Positions 1 to 7,123 of a DNA stretch of 24,012 bases are shown here, one piece after another. A program made the position numbers and the translations under genes. The notes under the pieces were generated by a model. It made no database searches. It was not told where the DNA came from and was given only the letters and a program-made list of their open reading frames with translations. Each line of letters starts with the position of its first letter. The first letter of the stretch is position 1. The stretch lies in NCBI GenBank assembly GCA_051007175.1, contig JBPCSL010000104.1, forward strand, positions 1-24,012. The letters run 5' to 3'. This stretch comes from Mxb001 sp051007175 (GTDB taxonomy: Bacteria > Actinomycetota > Actinomycetes > S36-B12).

Positions 1-44
1 CCCAGCGGGGTGGCCGCCAGGATCAGCACTCCCGGACCGCTCAT
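1..44 (-). CDS. rsmI: 16S rRNA 2'-O-methyltransferase RsmI, N-terminal fragment
   Basis: Only the first 14 codons lie in the window; the gene runs off the left edge. The minus strand reads MSGPGVLILAATPL from an ATG at 44. This matches the start of the RsmI family, whose first strand ends in a conserved AATPLGN. RsmI methylates the ribose of C1402 of 16S rRNA using S-adenosylmethionine. The position supports the call, because rsmI is commonly divergent from the protein mannosyltransferase gene in Actinomycetota, as here. A GAGGAT box sits 6 nt before the ATG, consistent with a leaderless start. The call rests on a very short peptide plus context. Confidence 0.72.
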   Translation of the reverse strand, partial: MSGPGVLILAATPL

Positions 45-50
45 CGGCCC

Positions 51-74
51 ATCCTCGCAGGGCGCACCTACGAT
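51..74. promoter_or_regulatory. Divergent -10 boxes for rsmI (-) and pmt (+)
   Basis: On the plus strand TACGAT (69-74) is followed by 6 nt and then the pmt ATG at 81. On the minus strand GAGGAT (56-51) is followed by 6 nt and then the rsmI ATG at 44. In Actinomycetota this spacing places the transcription start on or next to the start codon, so both mRNAs are inferred to be leaderless. No clear -35 hexamers are seen. Confidence 0.5.
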
Positions 75-80
75 GTCGGG

Positions 81-1655
81 ATGTCCGCGTCGACGCAGCA
101 GGCCCCGGCGGCCCAGCCCGGCGTCGACTCTCCTTCCGCGGCCGCCGCCGCCCTCTTCCCGCCCTTTCCCTCGACGGGATGGCGCGGCTGGATCGGCCCG
201 CTCGTCGTCATGGTGATCGGCGGCATCCTGCGCTTCACGAACCTCGGGCGCCCCGACGCCTTCGCCTTCGACGAGGTCTACTACGCCAAGGACGGCCTGG
301 CCCTGCTGAGGTACGGCTACGAGCAGCAGTTCGACGACAGCGCCAACGACATGATCCTCGCGTCCGACGGCAACTGGCGCACCCTCGACGTCTTCAAGTC
401 CGACCCGTCGTTCGTCGTGCATCCGCCGTTCGGCAAGTGGGTCATCGCCTCCGGCGAGTGGCTCTTCGGCGTCACGCCGTTCGGCTGGCGCTTCGCCGTG
501 GCGGTCCTCGGCACGCTGTCGATCCTCATGGTGGCGCGCATCGCGCGACGGCTCACCCGATCGGACCTCGTCGGCGTCGTGGCCGGCATCCTCCTCGCCG
601 TCGATGGCATGCACCTCGTGACGAGTCGCACCGCCGTCCTCGACATGGTGCTCTCCTTCACCGTCCTCGCGGCGTTCGGCTGCCTCCTGCTCGACCGCGA
701 CCAGGTACGTCGACGATTCGCCGGGAGGGTGCCGCTCGCGCCGAGCGAATGGGGTCCCGCACTGGGACCGAGGCCCTGGCGCTGGGCCGCAGGCATCGCC
801 CTCGGCCTCGCCTGCGCCGTGAAGTGGTCGGGGCTCTGGTACGTCGCGGCCTTCGGGCTGCTCACCGTGCTGTGGGACGTGGGCTTACGTCGCAGGCTCG
901 ACGTGGCCCGGCCGTGGTCGGCCACCTTCGCGCGCAGCGTCCTGCCCGCCTTCGTCGCGATCGTGGGCTCCGCGCTCGTGGTCTACCTCGTCTCGTGGAC
1001 GGGATGGCTCATCACGGACGGCGGGTGGGGCCGGCAGTGGGCCGACTCCGACGCGTCGTGGATCCCCGCGGGCCTGCGCTCCCTGTGGCACTACCACGCG
1101 GAAGCATGGCACTTCCATGTCGGCCTGGATGCTGATCACTCCTACCAGTCCAACCCGATGAGTTGGTTCATGCAGACGCGTCCCACGTCGTTCTACTGGC
1201 ACAGCGACGACAACTTCACCGGCGCCTGCGGCGCCTCGACGTGCGTCTCCGAGGTGCTCGCGCTCGGCAACCCCGTCATCTGGTGGTTCGGGTCGGTGGC
1301 CCTGCTCTATCAGGCGTGGCGCTGGGTCGCCCGCCGCGACTGGCGCTCCGGGGCCCTCCTCATCGCCGTGCTCGCCGGCTGGGTGCCGTGGCTGCTCTAC
1401 CTGGATCGCACGATCTTCACCTTCTACTCGGTGATCTTCGTCCCCTACATCGCGATCTCGCTCGCCATGGCCGTCGCCGCCATCCTCGGCCCCGCCGAGG
1501 CCTCGCCGGAGCGACGGCGCTGGGGGGCGGCGGGCGCGGGAGCCATCGTCCTGCTGGCCGTGGCCCTGGGCTGGTGGTTCTACCCCGTCTGGACCGGCGC
1601 GGAGCTGCCGTACGCCGAGTGGCAGCTGCGGATGTGGATGCCCACCTGGGTCTAG
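81..1655 (+). CDS. pmt: Protein O-mannosyltransferase (GT39, PMT family)
   Basis: This 524-aa polytopic membrane enzyme transfers mannose from polyprenyl-phosphate-mannose to Ser/Thr of proteins leaving the cell through Sec. An Ala/Pro-rich cytoplasmic N-terminus (1-33) precedes the first membrane span (about 37-53). The first extracytoplasmic loop carries the catalytic Asp-Glu pair of the family in FDEVYYAKD (D64, E65). Several further spans follow. The central region contains YQSNPMSW, and the C-terminal third ends in a four-span module typical of the family. The length matches actinobacterial Pmt (about 500-530 aa). The ATG at 81 is chosen because a TACGAT -10 box lies exactly 6 nt upstream and there is no Shine-Dalgarno sequence. 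It ends 4 bp before the convergent secreted-protein gene. Confidence 0.93.
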   Translation: MSASTQQAPAAQPGVDSPSAAAAALFPPFPSTGWRGWIGPLVVMVIGGILRFTNLGRPDAFAFDEVYYAKDGLALLRYGYEQQFDDSANDMILASDGNWRTLDVFKSDPSFVVHPPFGKWVIASGEWLFGVTPFGWRFAVAVLGTLSILMVARIARRLTRSDLVGVVAGILLAVDGMHLVTSRTAVLDMVLSFTVLAAFGCLLLDRDQVRRRFAGRVPLAPSEWGPALGPRPWRWAAGIALGLACAVKWSGLWYVAAFGLLTVLWDVGLRRRLDVARPWSATFARSVLPAFVAIVGSALVVYLVSWTGWLITDGGWGRQWADSDASWIPAGLRSLWHYHAEAWHFHVGLDADHSYQSNPMSWFMQTRPTSFYWHSDDNFTGACGASTCVSEVLALGNPVIWWFGSVALLYQAWRWVARRDWRSGALLIAVLAGWVPWLLYLDRTIFTFYSVIFVPYIAISLAMAVAAILGPAEASPERRRWGAAGAGAIVLLAVALGWWFYPVWTGAELPYAEWQLRMWMPTWV

Positions 1656-1659
1656 GGCG

Positions 1660-2148
1660 TCAGCGCTCCGGGCAGTAGTCGACTGTGCCCTCCGGAATGA
1701 GGCACGCGCCGTAGTTCACGATGGTCTTGCCGTAGGAGTACGGCGTGCTGTCGTCGAGGGTGCCGGTCGTGGCCGGCATGACGAGCCGCACGCGCGTCGC
1801 TGTCATCTCCGCGAGGAGTGATGCGCCCACGGTGACGATGGTCTTGTAGGGGTACGTCGAGTCGCAGCCCTTGCCGCCGCGCACGCGCAGGGTGATCTGG
1901 TCGCTGCGCACCCATCCGCTCGTCGATCGGTAGCGCACGTAGGTCCGTGGCGATGGCGGCATCTTCCAGCACTCGACGATGTCGACCGACGTCACCGGGT
2001 CGAGGAAGTCCGTGCACTCGTACGACGTGTCCATCTCGCCGGAGATCCACTGGCACGCCGCGAGGGGCGCTGCCTGCGCGGGGGCAGCCGTGGCGAAGCC
2101 GGCCCAGGCGAGGCACGCGGCCAGCGCGCCGATAGCGATGCGGATCAT
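1660..2148 (-). CDS. Small secreted protein of unknown function, six cysteines
   Basis: I do not recognise this 162-aa protein. It opens with a clear Sec signal peptide: MIR, a hydrophobic stretch of Ala/Leu/Gly (residues 4-22), then an Ala-X-Ala type site (PAQA|AP, about residue 26-27). The mature part of about 136 aa contains six Cys (motifs AACQW, YECTD, VECWK, KGCDS, GACLI, DYCPE), an even number that fits three disulfides. No catalytic motif is visible. An ATG at 2148 is chosen over a longer frame opening at 2175 because AGGAGG sits 6 nt upstream of it and the signal peptide starts there. The last gene base is 4 bp from the convergent pmt stop. It could be a Pmt substrate, but nothing in the sequence proves it. 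Confidence 0.75.
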   Translation of the reverse strand: MIRIAIGALAACLAWAGFATAAPAQAAPLAACQWISGEMDTSYECTDFLDPVTSVDIVECWKMPPSPRTYVRYRSTSGWVRSDQITLRVRGGKGCDSTYPYKTIVTVGASLLAEMTATRVRLVMPATTGTLDDSTPYSYGKTIVNYGACLIPEGTVDYCPER

Positions 2149-2173
2149 GAATCCTCCTGGGATGGACCCTGAC

Positions 2174-2202
2174 ACGCTAGGCGCCGGCGACGGGCGCGTC
2201 GA
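2174..2202 (-). promoter_or_regulatory. Promoter of the secreted-protein gene
   Basis: On the minus strand a TAGCGT -10 box (2179-2174) lies 17 nt downstream of a weak -35-like TCGACG (2202-2197, four of six matches to TTGACA). Transcription would begin near 2166, leaving a leader of about 18 nt that includes the AGGAGG ribosome binding site (about 2159-2154). Confidence 0.45.
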
Positions 2203-2224
2203 CTCGAAACGCCCACTTCACGGG

Positions 2225-2255
2225 AAAAACCCGGGATTCCCTCAGGAATCCCGGG
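2225..2255 (-). terminator. Intrinsic terminator downstream of tRNA-Ala
   Basis: Read on the minus strand, an 11-bp perfect stem (CCCGGGATTCC, 2255-2245, pairing with GGAATCCCGGG, 2240-2230) closes a TGAG tetraloop and is followed directly by TTTTT (2229-2225). It begins 9 nt after the tRNA 3' end. This is the only canonical stem plus U-tract terminator I see in the window. Confidence 0.85.
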
Positions 2256-2263
2256 TACTCGCG

Positions 2264-2337
2264 TGGAGCTGAGGGGATTTGAACCCCTGACCCCCTCGAT
2301 GCGAACGAGGTGCGCTACCGGACTGCGCTACAGCCCC
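2264..2337 (-). tRNA. tRNA-Ala (anticodon CGC)
   Basis: The 74-nt minus-strand sequence folds as a full cloverleaf. The acceptor arm GGGGCTG pairs with CAGCTCC and includes the G3-U70 wobble that marks alanine tRNAs. The anticodon stem CCTCG/CGAGG closes the loop TTCGCAT, with anticodon CGC at 2303-2301 (reads GCG). The T arm is AGGGG-TTCAAAT-CCCCT. The discriminator is A (2264), and CCA is not encoded. Reading GCG suits a GC-rich genome. Confidence 0.95.
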
Positions 2338-2373
2338 TCACTCGTCGCCCATGTGCCAGCGTCGAGCGCAGAG

Positions 2374-2379
2374 AGCCTA
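2374..2379 (-). promoter_or_regulatory. -10 box for tRNA-Ala
   Basis: TAGGCT on the minus strand lies about 36 nt upstream of the mature tRNA 5' end, so a short 5' leader would be removed by RNase P. The box lies just beyond the glpR stop codon (2397-2399). No good -35 match is seen at the expected distance. Confidence 0.4.
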
Positions 2380-2396
2380 GCAGGCGGACATCACGC

Positions 2397-2900
2397 TCAC
2401 GCCGTCTGGTCGAAGACTTCATCCCAGGCCGGAGCACTGACGGAGCGCGTGGGAATCGGACGCTCGCGCATGTCCTCCTGCTCGGGGTTGACGTGCACCC
2501 GCAGCCGCTGTCGCGCTTTCCGCGCTGACGCCGACCGCTCCAATGCGCGCTGCGCCTTCGCATGGGCCTCCATGCGCTGCGTGATGACGATGCCTGCTCC
2601 GAAGAGGGATGTCATCGTCACGGCCACGAGGACCCACCAGCCGCTCGCCATGCCCATGGCCCAGGCTGCTCCGGTCAGCAGGGCGAGTGCGCCCAGGGAC
2701 GCGAGCACCATGATGCGGCGCCGCGCTGCGGAGCTGCGGGGTCGCGACTCGTCGCCCCGGCGCATGCCCGCCAGGGTGCCCATCGCCGTGCGATGCCGCT
2801 CGATGCGGCGGGCCTGGTCGTCATCGTGACGGCGCAGCCACATGGGGATCAGCACGGCGGCCCACAGGGCGACGATGGCCACGTAGAGAAGACCCGTCAC
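2397..2900 (-). CDS. glpR: GlpR-type membrane receptor for the gephyrin-like protein
   Basis: This 167-aa membrane protein opens with a span (residues 3-22, LLYVAIVALWAAVLIPMWL) followed by RRHDD, the hallmark N-terminus of the actinobacterial family now called GlpR (the SepX-related family of Streptomyces). A basic linker (about 23-62), two further hydrophobic segments (about 63-83 and 86-107) and a charged tail rich in Arg/Ala (108-167, ending WDEVFDQTA) follow. In Corynebacterium glutamicum GlpR anchors the MoeA-like protein Glp at the division site. The gene order moeA, rimJ, glpR here matches that system. It starts at a GTG with no Shine-Dalgarno; a TAGCGT box lies 8 nt upstream. It is shorter than the corynebacterial protein. 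Family membership is well supported; the division role is inferred. Confidence 0.8.
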   Translation of the reverse strand: MTGLLYVAIVALWAAVLIPMWLRRHDDDQARRIERHRTAMGTLAGMRRGDESRPRSSAARRRIMVLASLGALALLTGAAWAMGMASGWWVLVAVTMTSLFGAGIVITQRMEAHAKAQRALERSASARKARQRLRVHVNPEQEDMRERPIPTRSVSAPAWDEVFDQTA

Positions 2901-2908
2901 GCCTATGA

Positions 2909-2914
2909 ACGCTA
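2909..2914 (-). promoter_or_regulatory. -10 box for glpR
   Basis: TAGCGT on the minus strand lies 8 nt before the glpR GTG at 2900. It suggests that glpR has its own promoter with no or almost no leader, in addition to any readthrough from the rimJ operon 72 bp upstream. Confidence 0.42.
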
Positions 2915-2972
2915 GGTGTCCGGACGCCGAGGATCGGGTAATGACGCCTCAGCAGTCACTCGTGTCGCGGGA

Positions 2973-3581
2973 CTATCCCGATGCGGAGACCCGGGTCGCC
3001 TTCCATCGGGTGAGCAGGCCCCCGGGAACCTCCTCCGCGCACAGGGCGTACGTCGCGTGGTCTCGCCAGTGGCCGTCGATGTGGAGATAGCGCTCCCGGA
3101 TCCCCTCGTAGCGGAATCCGAGCTTCTCGACTACGCGCAGGGAGGCGGCGTTCTCAGGTCGAATGTTGATCTCCACCCGGTGGAGTCCGACGGCCTCGAA
3201 GCAGTGATCGGTGGCCAGGGCGACTGCCGTCGGCATGATGCCGCGCCCCGCGAGGCTCTCGTCGATCCAGTAGCCGATGTAGCCGCCGAGCAGGGACCCC
3301 CGCGCAATCCCGCCCACCGTCACCTGGCCGGCGAACTCACCGTTGTAGGTGAGGGCGAAGGGCAGGGTGCGTCCTTCGCGGGCCTCCGCGCGCAGCCGTC
3401 GCACCATCGCGCCATAGGTGTGGGGCACGTCCTGGTCGATAGGCGGGACCGTCGCCTCCCAGGGACGCAGCCATCGGGCATTGCGCGTGCGCACATCCCG
3501 CCAGGCCGACGCGTCGCGCAAGCGCAGCGGACGCAGCCCGACATTGCCGTCCTGCAGGCGGGCGGGCCAGCCGGAGGTCAT
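2973..3581 (-). CDS. rimJ: GNAT N-acetyltransferase, RimJ/RimL type
   Basis: This 202-aa acetyltransferase belongs to the RimJ/RimL branch, which acetylates the N-terminal residue of ribosomal or other proteins with acetyl-CoA. Visible features are the N-terminal block GLRPLRLRDASAW, the WLRPWEAT segment typical of the actinobacterial homologues beside moeA, and the acetyl-CoA loop region SLAGRGIMPTAV. The later block HRVEINIRPENAASLRVVEKLGF is the conserved C-terminal half of the fold. Its ATG at 3581 overlaps the moaC stop in an ATGA, so it is translationally coupled to the Moco genes. The real substrate is unknown, and rimJ is used as the family name. Confidence 0.82.
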   Translation of the reverse strand: MTSGWPARLQDGNVGLRPLRLRDASAWRDVRTRNARWLRPWEATVPPIDQDVPHTYGAMVRRLRAEAREGRTLPFALTYNGEFAGQVTVGGIARGSLLGGYIGYWIDESLAGRGIMPTAVALATDHCFEAVGLHRVEINIRPENAASLRVVEKLGFRYEGIRERYLHIDGHWRDHATYALCAEEVPGGLLTRWKATRVSASG

Positions 3582-4063
3582 GCGGGTCTCGTCCAGTGAC
3601 CGCGCCGCCCCCCGGACTTCTCCGCCAGCTGCACGTCGGTGATGATCGCGGCGGGATCCACCGCCTTCACCATGTCGATGAGGGCCAGGGCCGCCACGGC
3701 CACGCAGGTGAGGGCTTCCATCTCGACGCCGGTCCGGTCGGCGGTGCGCACCGTCGCGGAGATGCCCACGTGGTCATCCTCCACGGCCAGGTCGACGACG
3801 ACCCCGTGAATCGCCAGCGGATGGCATAGCGGGATCAGGTCGGGGGTGCGCTTGGCCGCCTGGATCCCCGCGATGCGCGCGACCGCCAGGGCATCGCCCT
3901 TCGGGACGCCGGATCCACGCAGCAGCCGGATGACGTCCGCGGACACCCGCACCCGGCCCGTTGCCGTCGCCGAACGGACCGTCACGTCCTTGCCGGTGAC
4001 GTCCACCATGCGGGCAGCGCCCGCCTCGTCGAGGTGCGTGAAGGAGTCGGCCATGTCAGCCAT
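3578..4063 (-). CDS. moaC: Cyclic pyranopterin monophosphate synthase MoaC
   Basis: With MoaA, this 161-aa enzyme converts GTP to cyclic pyranopterin monophosphate, the first committed step of molybdenum cofactor synthesis. Family signatures are all present: MVDVTGK (19-25), GVPKGDALAVARIAGI with K55, LCHPL (79-83), GVEMEALT (112-119) and DMVKAVD (130-136) with the catalytic Asp130 and Lys133. The length is typical (about 160 aa). The start overlaps the moeA stop by 8 bp (ATGGCTGA), and a second ATG three codons later is also possible. It ends in a 4-bp overlap with rimJ. Its insertion between moeA and rimJ argues that the neighbouring MoeA still works in cofactor synthesis. Confidence 0.95.
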   Translation of the reverse strand: MADMADSFTHLDEAGAARMVDVTGKDVTVRSATATGRVRVSADVIRLLRGSGVPKGDALAVARIAGIQAAKRTPDLIPLCHPLAIHGVVVDLAVEDDHVGISATVRTADRTGVEMEALTCVAVAALALIDMVKAVDPAAIITDVQLAEKSGGRRGHWTRPA

Positions 4064-5270
4064 CCCGTCTCAGGTCGAGGACAAGGAGTTCCTCGCCCTC
4101 GGCGACATGCGTCGTGTCTGCAGGAACGACAGCGAGCGCATCGGCACGTGCCAGCCCACCGAGGATATGCGATCCCTGGGCACCCTCGGGGTAGGCAACC
4201 GTGAGCCCGTCGACCGCCGCCAGTTGCACGCGCGCGAACTGGGTCTTGCCGGCCGGAGAGCCGAAGGCACGCCCGCACGCCGCCAGAAGCGTGGGACGAC
4301 GGACGTCGGAGAGGCCTCGCATCCGACGGATCACCGGGCGCACGAACATCTCGAATGACACGTACGAGCTGACCGGGTTGCCGGGAAGGGTCACGATCGG
4401 CACCGCCTCGATCCGTCCGAGCCCCTGCGGCATCCCGGGCTGCATGGCCACCTTGACGAACTCAACACCTCCCGCGGCGGAGAGGACTTCCTTGACCGTG
4501 TCGTACGCGCCCATGCTCACCCCACCCGAGGTGACGATGAGGTCGGCCTGGCCCGCAGCATCCGTCAGCGCCGCGCTCAGCGCATCGGCGTCGTCGCGGA
4601 TCGGCCCCAGCCGCAGGGGGATGCCGCCCGCCTCGAGCACCGCTGCCGCGAGCATGACGCCATTGGAGTCGGCGATGCGCCCCTCCACCAGGTCCTCGCC
4701 CGGGGCGACCAACTCGTCGCCGGTGGAGATGACGGCGACCCGGGGCCGCGGATTCACGAGGACCTCGCCGCGGCCGGAGGCCGCCACGACGGCGAGGTGC
4801 CGGGACCGCAGCAGGGTGCCCGCGGTGAGGACGATCTCGCCCGCCGCCACATCCTCCCCCGTGCGCCGGATGTGGGCACCCGCATCGACAGGACGGTCGA
4901 TCGCCACGGTCTGCGTCCCGGCGTCCGTCCACTCGACCGGGACCACCGCATCGGCACCCGCGGGAAGCAGGGCGCCGGTCATGATGCGGATCGCCGTCCC
5001 GGGCGTCACCGACAGCGTTGCTCGATGACCCGCGGGCACGTCGTCCACGACGCGCAGAACGGCGGGCGCGTCGGCCGTGGCCTTCGCGAGATCGGCCGCG
5101 AGCACGGCGTAACCATCCATGGACGTGTTGTCGAAGGACGGCAGGGGCCACGCCGCGGTGACGTCCTCGGCGAGCACGCAGCCCCGCGCGTCGATGAGGG
5201 GCATGGCCACCGTCGTGAGGGGCTGCGCCAGCGCCAGGGCCAGGGCTTGATGCTCGTCGACGCTCCTCAT
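4056..5270 (-). CDS. moeA: Molybdopterin molybdotransferase MoeA / gephyrin-like Glp
   Basis: This 404-aa enzyme inserts molybdate into adenylylated molybdopterin. Domain order is complete: an N-terminal segment with FDNTSMDGYA (46-55), the MogA-like domain with STGDEL (182-187), TSGGVSMGAYD (247-257) and LPGNPVSSY (295-303), and a C-terminal barrel (about 325-404). The acidic and loop residues used for molybdopterin binding in E. coli MoeA are in place, so it looks catalytically competent. In Corynebacterium the orthologue next to galU, rimJ and glpR is Glp, which binds FtsZ and GlpR. The gene starts 16 bp after galU, with AGGGG about 7 nt before its ATG, and overlaps moaC by 8 bp. A dual role is inferred. 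Confidence 0.93.
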   Translation of the reverse strand: MRSVDEHQALALALAQPLTTVAMPLIDARGCVLAEDVTAAWPLPSFDNTSMDGYAVLAADLAKATADAPAVLRVVDDVPAGHRATLSVTPGTAIRIMTGALLPAGADAVVPVEWTDAGTQTVAIDRPVDAGAHIRRTGEDVAAGEIVLTAGTLLRSRHLAVVAASGRGEVLVNPRPRVAVISTGDELVAPGEDLVEGRIADSNGVMLAAAVLEAGGIPLRLGPIRDDADALSAALTDAAGQADLIVTSGGVSMGAYDTVKEVLSAAGGVEFVKVAMQPGMPQGLGRIEAVPIVTLPGNPVSSYVSFEMFVRPVIRRMRGLSDVRRPTLLAACGRAFGSPAGKTQFARVQLAAVDGLTVAYPEGAQGSHILGGLARADALAVVPADTTHVAEGEELLVLDLRRDG

Positions 5271-5286
5271 GGCGAAACCCCTCGCC

Positions 5287-6186
5287 TTAGCCGTCGGTCC
5301 CGGGGACCGTCGAGTCGGTCCCGAGGACCGACGGGAGCCAGGCGCGGAGCGCCGGGCCTAGGTCATCGCGCTCCAGTGCGATGCGGATGATCGCCTGGAG
5401 GTAGGACAGTCGATCGCCGGTGTCGTAGCGGCGGCCCGTGAAGAGGACCCCGCGCACGCCGCCCGGCGAGGCGGCCAGGACGCGCAGCGCATCGGTGAGC
5501 TGGATCTCCCCGCCGCGCCCCGGAGCGGTCTCGCGCAGGACCTGGAAGACCGCGGGATCTAGCACGTAGCGGCCGATGACCGCGAGGGTGCTCGGTGCCT
5601 CCGCGGGATCGGGCTTCTCCACGAGGTCGGTGACCTCGACGACGTCGGGCTGCGACGTCGCCGTCACCGCGGCGCAGCCGTAGAGGCCGATCTGGTCGCG
5701 CGGCACCTCCATGAGGCAGAGCACGGATCCGCCGTGCCTCTCGCGGATCTCGATCATCCGCGCCAGCACGGGATCGCGCGGGTCGATGAGGTCATCGCCC
5801 AGGAGGACCGCGAAGGGCTCGTCGCCGACGTGCTGATGTGCCATCAGGACCGCGTGGCCCAGGCCGAGGGGCGAGCCCTGCCGCACGTAGTGGATGCGCG
5901 CCAGGTCATTGGACTCGGTCACGAGCGCGAGACGATCGTCGTCGCCCTTGGCCTCCAGGGCCGACTCCAGCTCGAGGTTGCGATCGAAGTGGTCCTCCAG
6001 CGGGCGCTTGCTCCGACCGGTGATGAAGAGGATGTCGTCGAGGCCAGCACCGACCGCCTCCTCCACGACGTACTGGATGGCGGGCTTGTCGACGACCGGC
6101 AGCATCTCCTTCGGCGTGGCCTTGGTGGCGGGCAGGAATCTCGTGCCCAGCCCGGCTGCCGGAATGACCGCCTTCGTGACGCGCAT
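5287..6186 (-). CDS. galU: UTP-glucose-1-phosphate uridylyltransferase GalU
   Basis: This enzyme makes UDP-glucose from UTP and glucose-1-phosphate for cell-envelope sugars and storage carbohydrates. The nucleotide-binding signature GLGTRFLPATKATPKEMLPV is intact near the N-terminus, followed by KPAIQYVVEEAVGAG, the HYVRQGSPLGLGHAV block and LGDDLI. The product is 299 aa from the ATG at 6186, the usual size. That ATG is preferred over an in-frame GTG at 6192 because a TAGGGT -10 box ends exactly 6 nt before it; a GTG start would fall inside the promoter spacing. galU is the first gene of the run galU, moeA, moaC, rimJ. galU next to moeA and rimJ is a conserved actinobacterial arrangement. Confidence 0.95.
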   Translation of the reverse strand: MRVTKAVIPAAGLGTRFLPATKATPKEMLPVVDKPAIQYVVEEAVGAGLDDILFITGRSKRPLEDHFDRNLELESALEAKGDDDRLALVTESNDLARIHYVRQGSPLGLGHAVLMAHQHVGDEPFAVLLGDDLIDPRDPVLARMIEIRERHGGSVLCLMEVPRDQIGLYGCAAVTATSQPDVVEVTDLVEKPDPAEAPSTLAVIGRYVLDPAVFQVLRETAPGRGGEIQLTDALRVLAASPGGVRGVLFTGRRYDTGDRLSYLQAIIRIALERDDLGPALRAWLPSVLGTDSTVPGTDG

Positions 6187-6192
6187 GGGCAC

Positions 6193-6204
6193 ACCCTAGA
6201 GAAT
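6193..6204. promoter_or_regulatory. Abutting divergent -10 boxes of galU (-) and the cyclo-ligase gene (+)
   Basis: TAGGGT on the minus strand (6198-6193) is 6 nt from the galU ATG. GAGAAT on the plus strand (6199-6204) is 6 nt from the cyclo-ligase GTG at 6211. The two hexamers touch without a gap, and the start codons are only 24 bp apart, so polymerases starting each gene would compete. Both transcripts are inferred to be leaderless. Confidence 0.5.
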
Positions 6205-6210
6205 GACCCC

Positions 6211-6780
6211 GTGACGTCAGCCGCCGCCAAGGCCCGGGTGCGCGAGCACGTCCGTGCCGGGCGCCGGGAGGGGCCTCCCGCGGACCCCCATGCTCTCGCC
6301 GCACGTGTCCTCGAATTCCTCGACGGCGTGCCCGGCCCCCTGCGGGTGACGTGCTACTCCTCCTACGGGACAGAGCCCGAGACGGCGGCACTGCTGGCGG
6401 CACTGCACGAACGGGACTACGAGGTGCTGCTCCCGCGCGTCGACGGCGACCACCTCGCGTGGGTGCCGCAAGGCCCGACGTCGCAGGTGTCCTCGATGGG
6501 GATCGCCGAGCCCACGGGCGAGGCGGTGGACCTGCTTCCGGTGCGCGCACTGCTCGTGCCCGCGCTCGCGGTCAGTGCCGACGGTTCGCGACTGGGCAAG
6601 GGCGGCGGCTACTACGACCGAGTCCTCGCGGGACTTCCGCCGCATGATCGCCCCGCGATCGCGGCCATCGTCCGCGACGAAGACGTGCTTCCCGACGGCG
6701 AGATCCCCCGGGAGGCGCACGACATGCTCGTCGACGCGATCATCACGCCCACGCGCATCGTCAGCTGCCTCAGCGACTGA
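6211..6780 (+). CDS. 5-formyltetrahydrofolate cyclo-ligase
   Basis: This 189-aa enzyme uses ATP to convert 5-formyl-tetrahydrofolate to 5,10-methenyl-tetrahydrofolate, returning the stored folate to one-carbon metabolism. The family signature is present: R127-LGKGGGYYDR (128-137), which contains the phosphate-binding glycine loop. The N-terminal basic segment (AKARVREHVRAGRR) and the VPALAVSADGSRLG strand-turn are typical. The start is a GTG at 6211 that follows a GAGAAT -10 box by 6 nt; the open frame runs further upstream, but only antisense to galU. Its stop overlaps the convergent fluC gene by 11 bp. The position divergent from galU is the same as in Mycobacterium. Confidence 0.92.
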   Translation: MTSAAAKARVREHVRAGRREGPPADPHALAARVLEFLDGVPGPLRVTCYSSYGTEPETAALLAALHERDYEVLLPRVDGDHLAWVPQGPTSQVSSMGIAEPTGEAVDLLPVRALLVPALAVSADGSRLGKGGGYYDRVLAGLPPHDRPAIAAIVRDEDVLPDGEIPREAHDMLVDAIITPTRIVSCLSD

Positions 6781-7123
6781 ACAGCACGCTGCCGATCCCC
6801 AGGCCGATGCCCGCTGCCACCAGGCACGCAGCGACGGACATCGCGACGTTGGCCACGGCCGCGGTACGCCGGCCTTCTCGAGCGAGCACGAGCGTGTCCA
6901 GGGAGAACGTCGAGAAGGTCGTCAGCGCACCGCAGAATCCCACGCCGACCAGCAGGAAGCTTGCGCGTGGGGCACCGGCGACGAGGATGCCGAGCAGAAG
7001 GGATCCCACGACATTGGCCATGAGAATCCCGTAGGGAAATCCCGGAGTGCGCCAGAGCGACAGCAGGTAGCGACCCATCGCGCCCAGAGCGCCCCCCACG
7101 GCGATGAGTGCGAGCCCCGTCAC
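6770..7123 (-). CDS. crcB: Fluoride channel subunit FluC/CrcB, second copy
   Basis: This 117-aa protein with four membrane segments belongs to the Fluc family, which exports fluoride as a dual-topology dimer. It has GGALGAMGRY (10-19), the pore Asn37 in ANVVGSLLLG and the phenylalanine-box motif TTFSTF (68-73). The basic residues lie in loop 1 (R18, R25) and loop 3 (REGRR, 82-86), with only one Arg at the C-terminus. That predicts an outside N-terminus, opposite to the upstream copy. It starts at a GTG that overlaps the stop of the first copy by 4 bp (GTGA), so the two subunits are translationally coupled. Its last 11 bp overlap the convergent cyclo-ligase gene. Confidence 0.9.
   Translation of the reverse strand: MTGLALIAVGGALGAMGRYLLSLWRTPGFPYGILMANVVGSLLLGILVAGAPRASFLLVGVGFCGALTTFSTFSLDTLVLAREGRRTAAVANVAMSVAACLVAAGIGLGIGSVLFSR

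Noticed and set aside
2225..2255. Inverted repeat as a transposon end
   Set aside because: The T-tract and position directly after the tRNA identify it as an intrinsic terminator.
2264..2337. tRNA gene as an integration site
   Set aside because: No direct repeat of the tRNA 3' end and no integrase in the window; the flanking genes are ordinary chromosomal genes.
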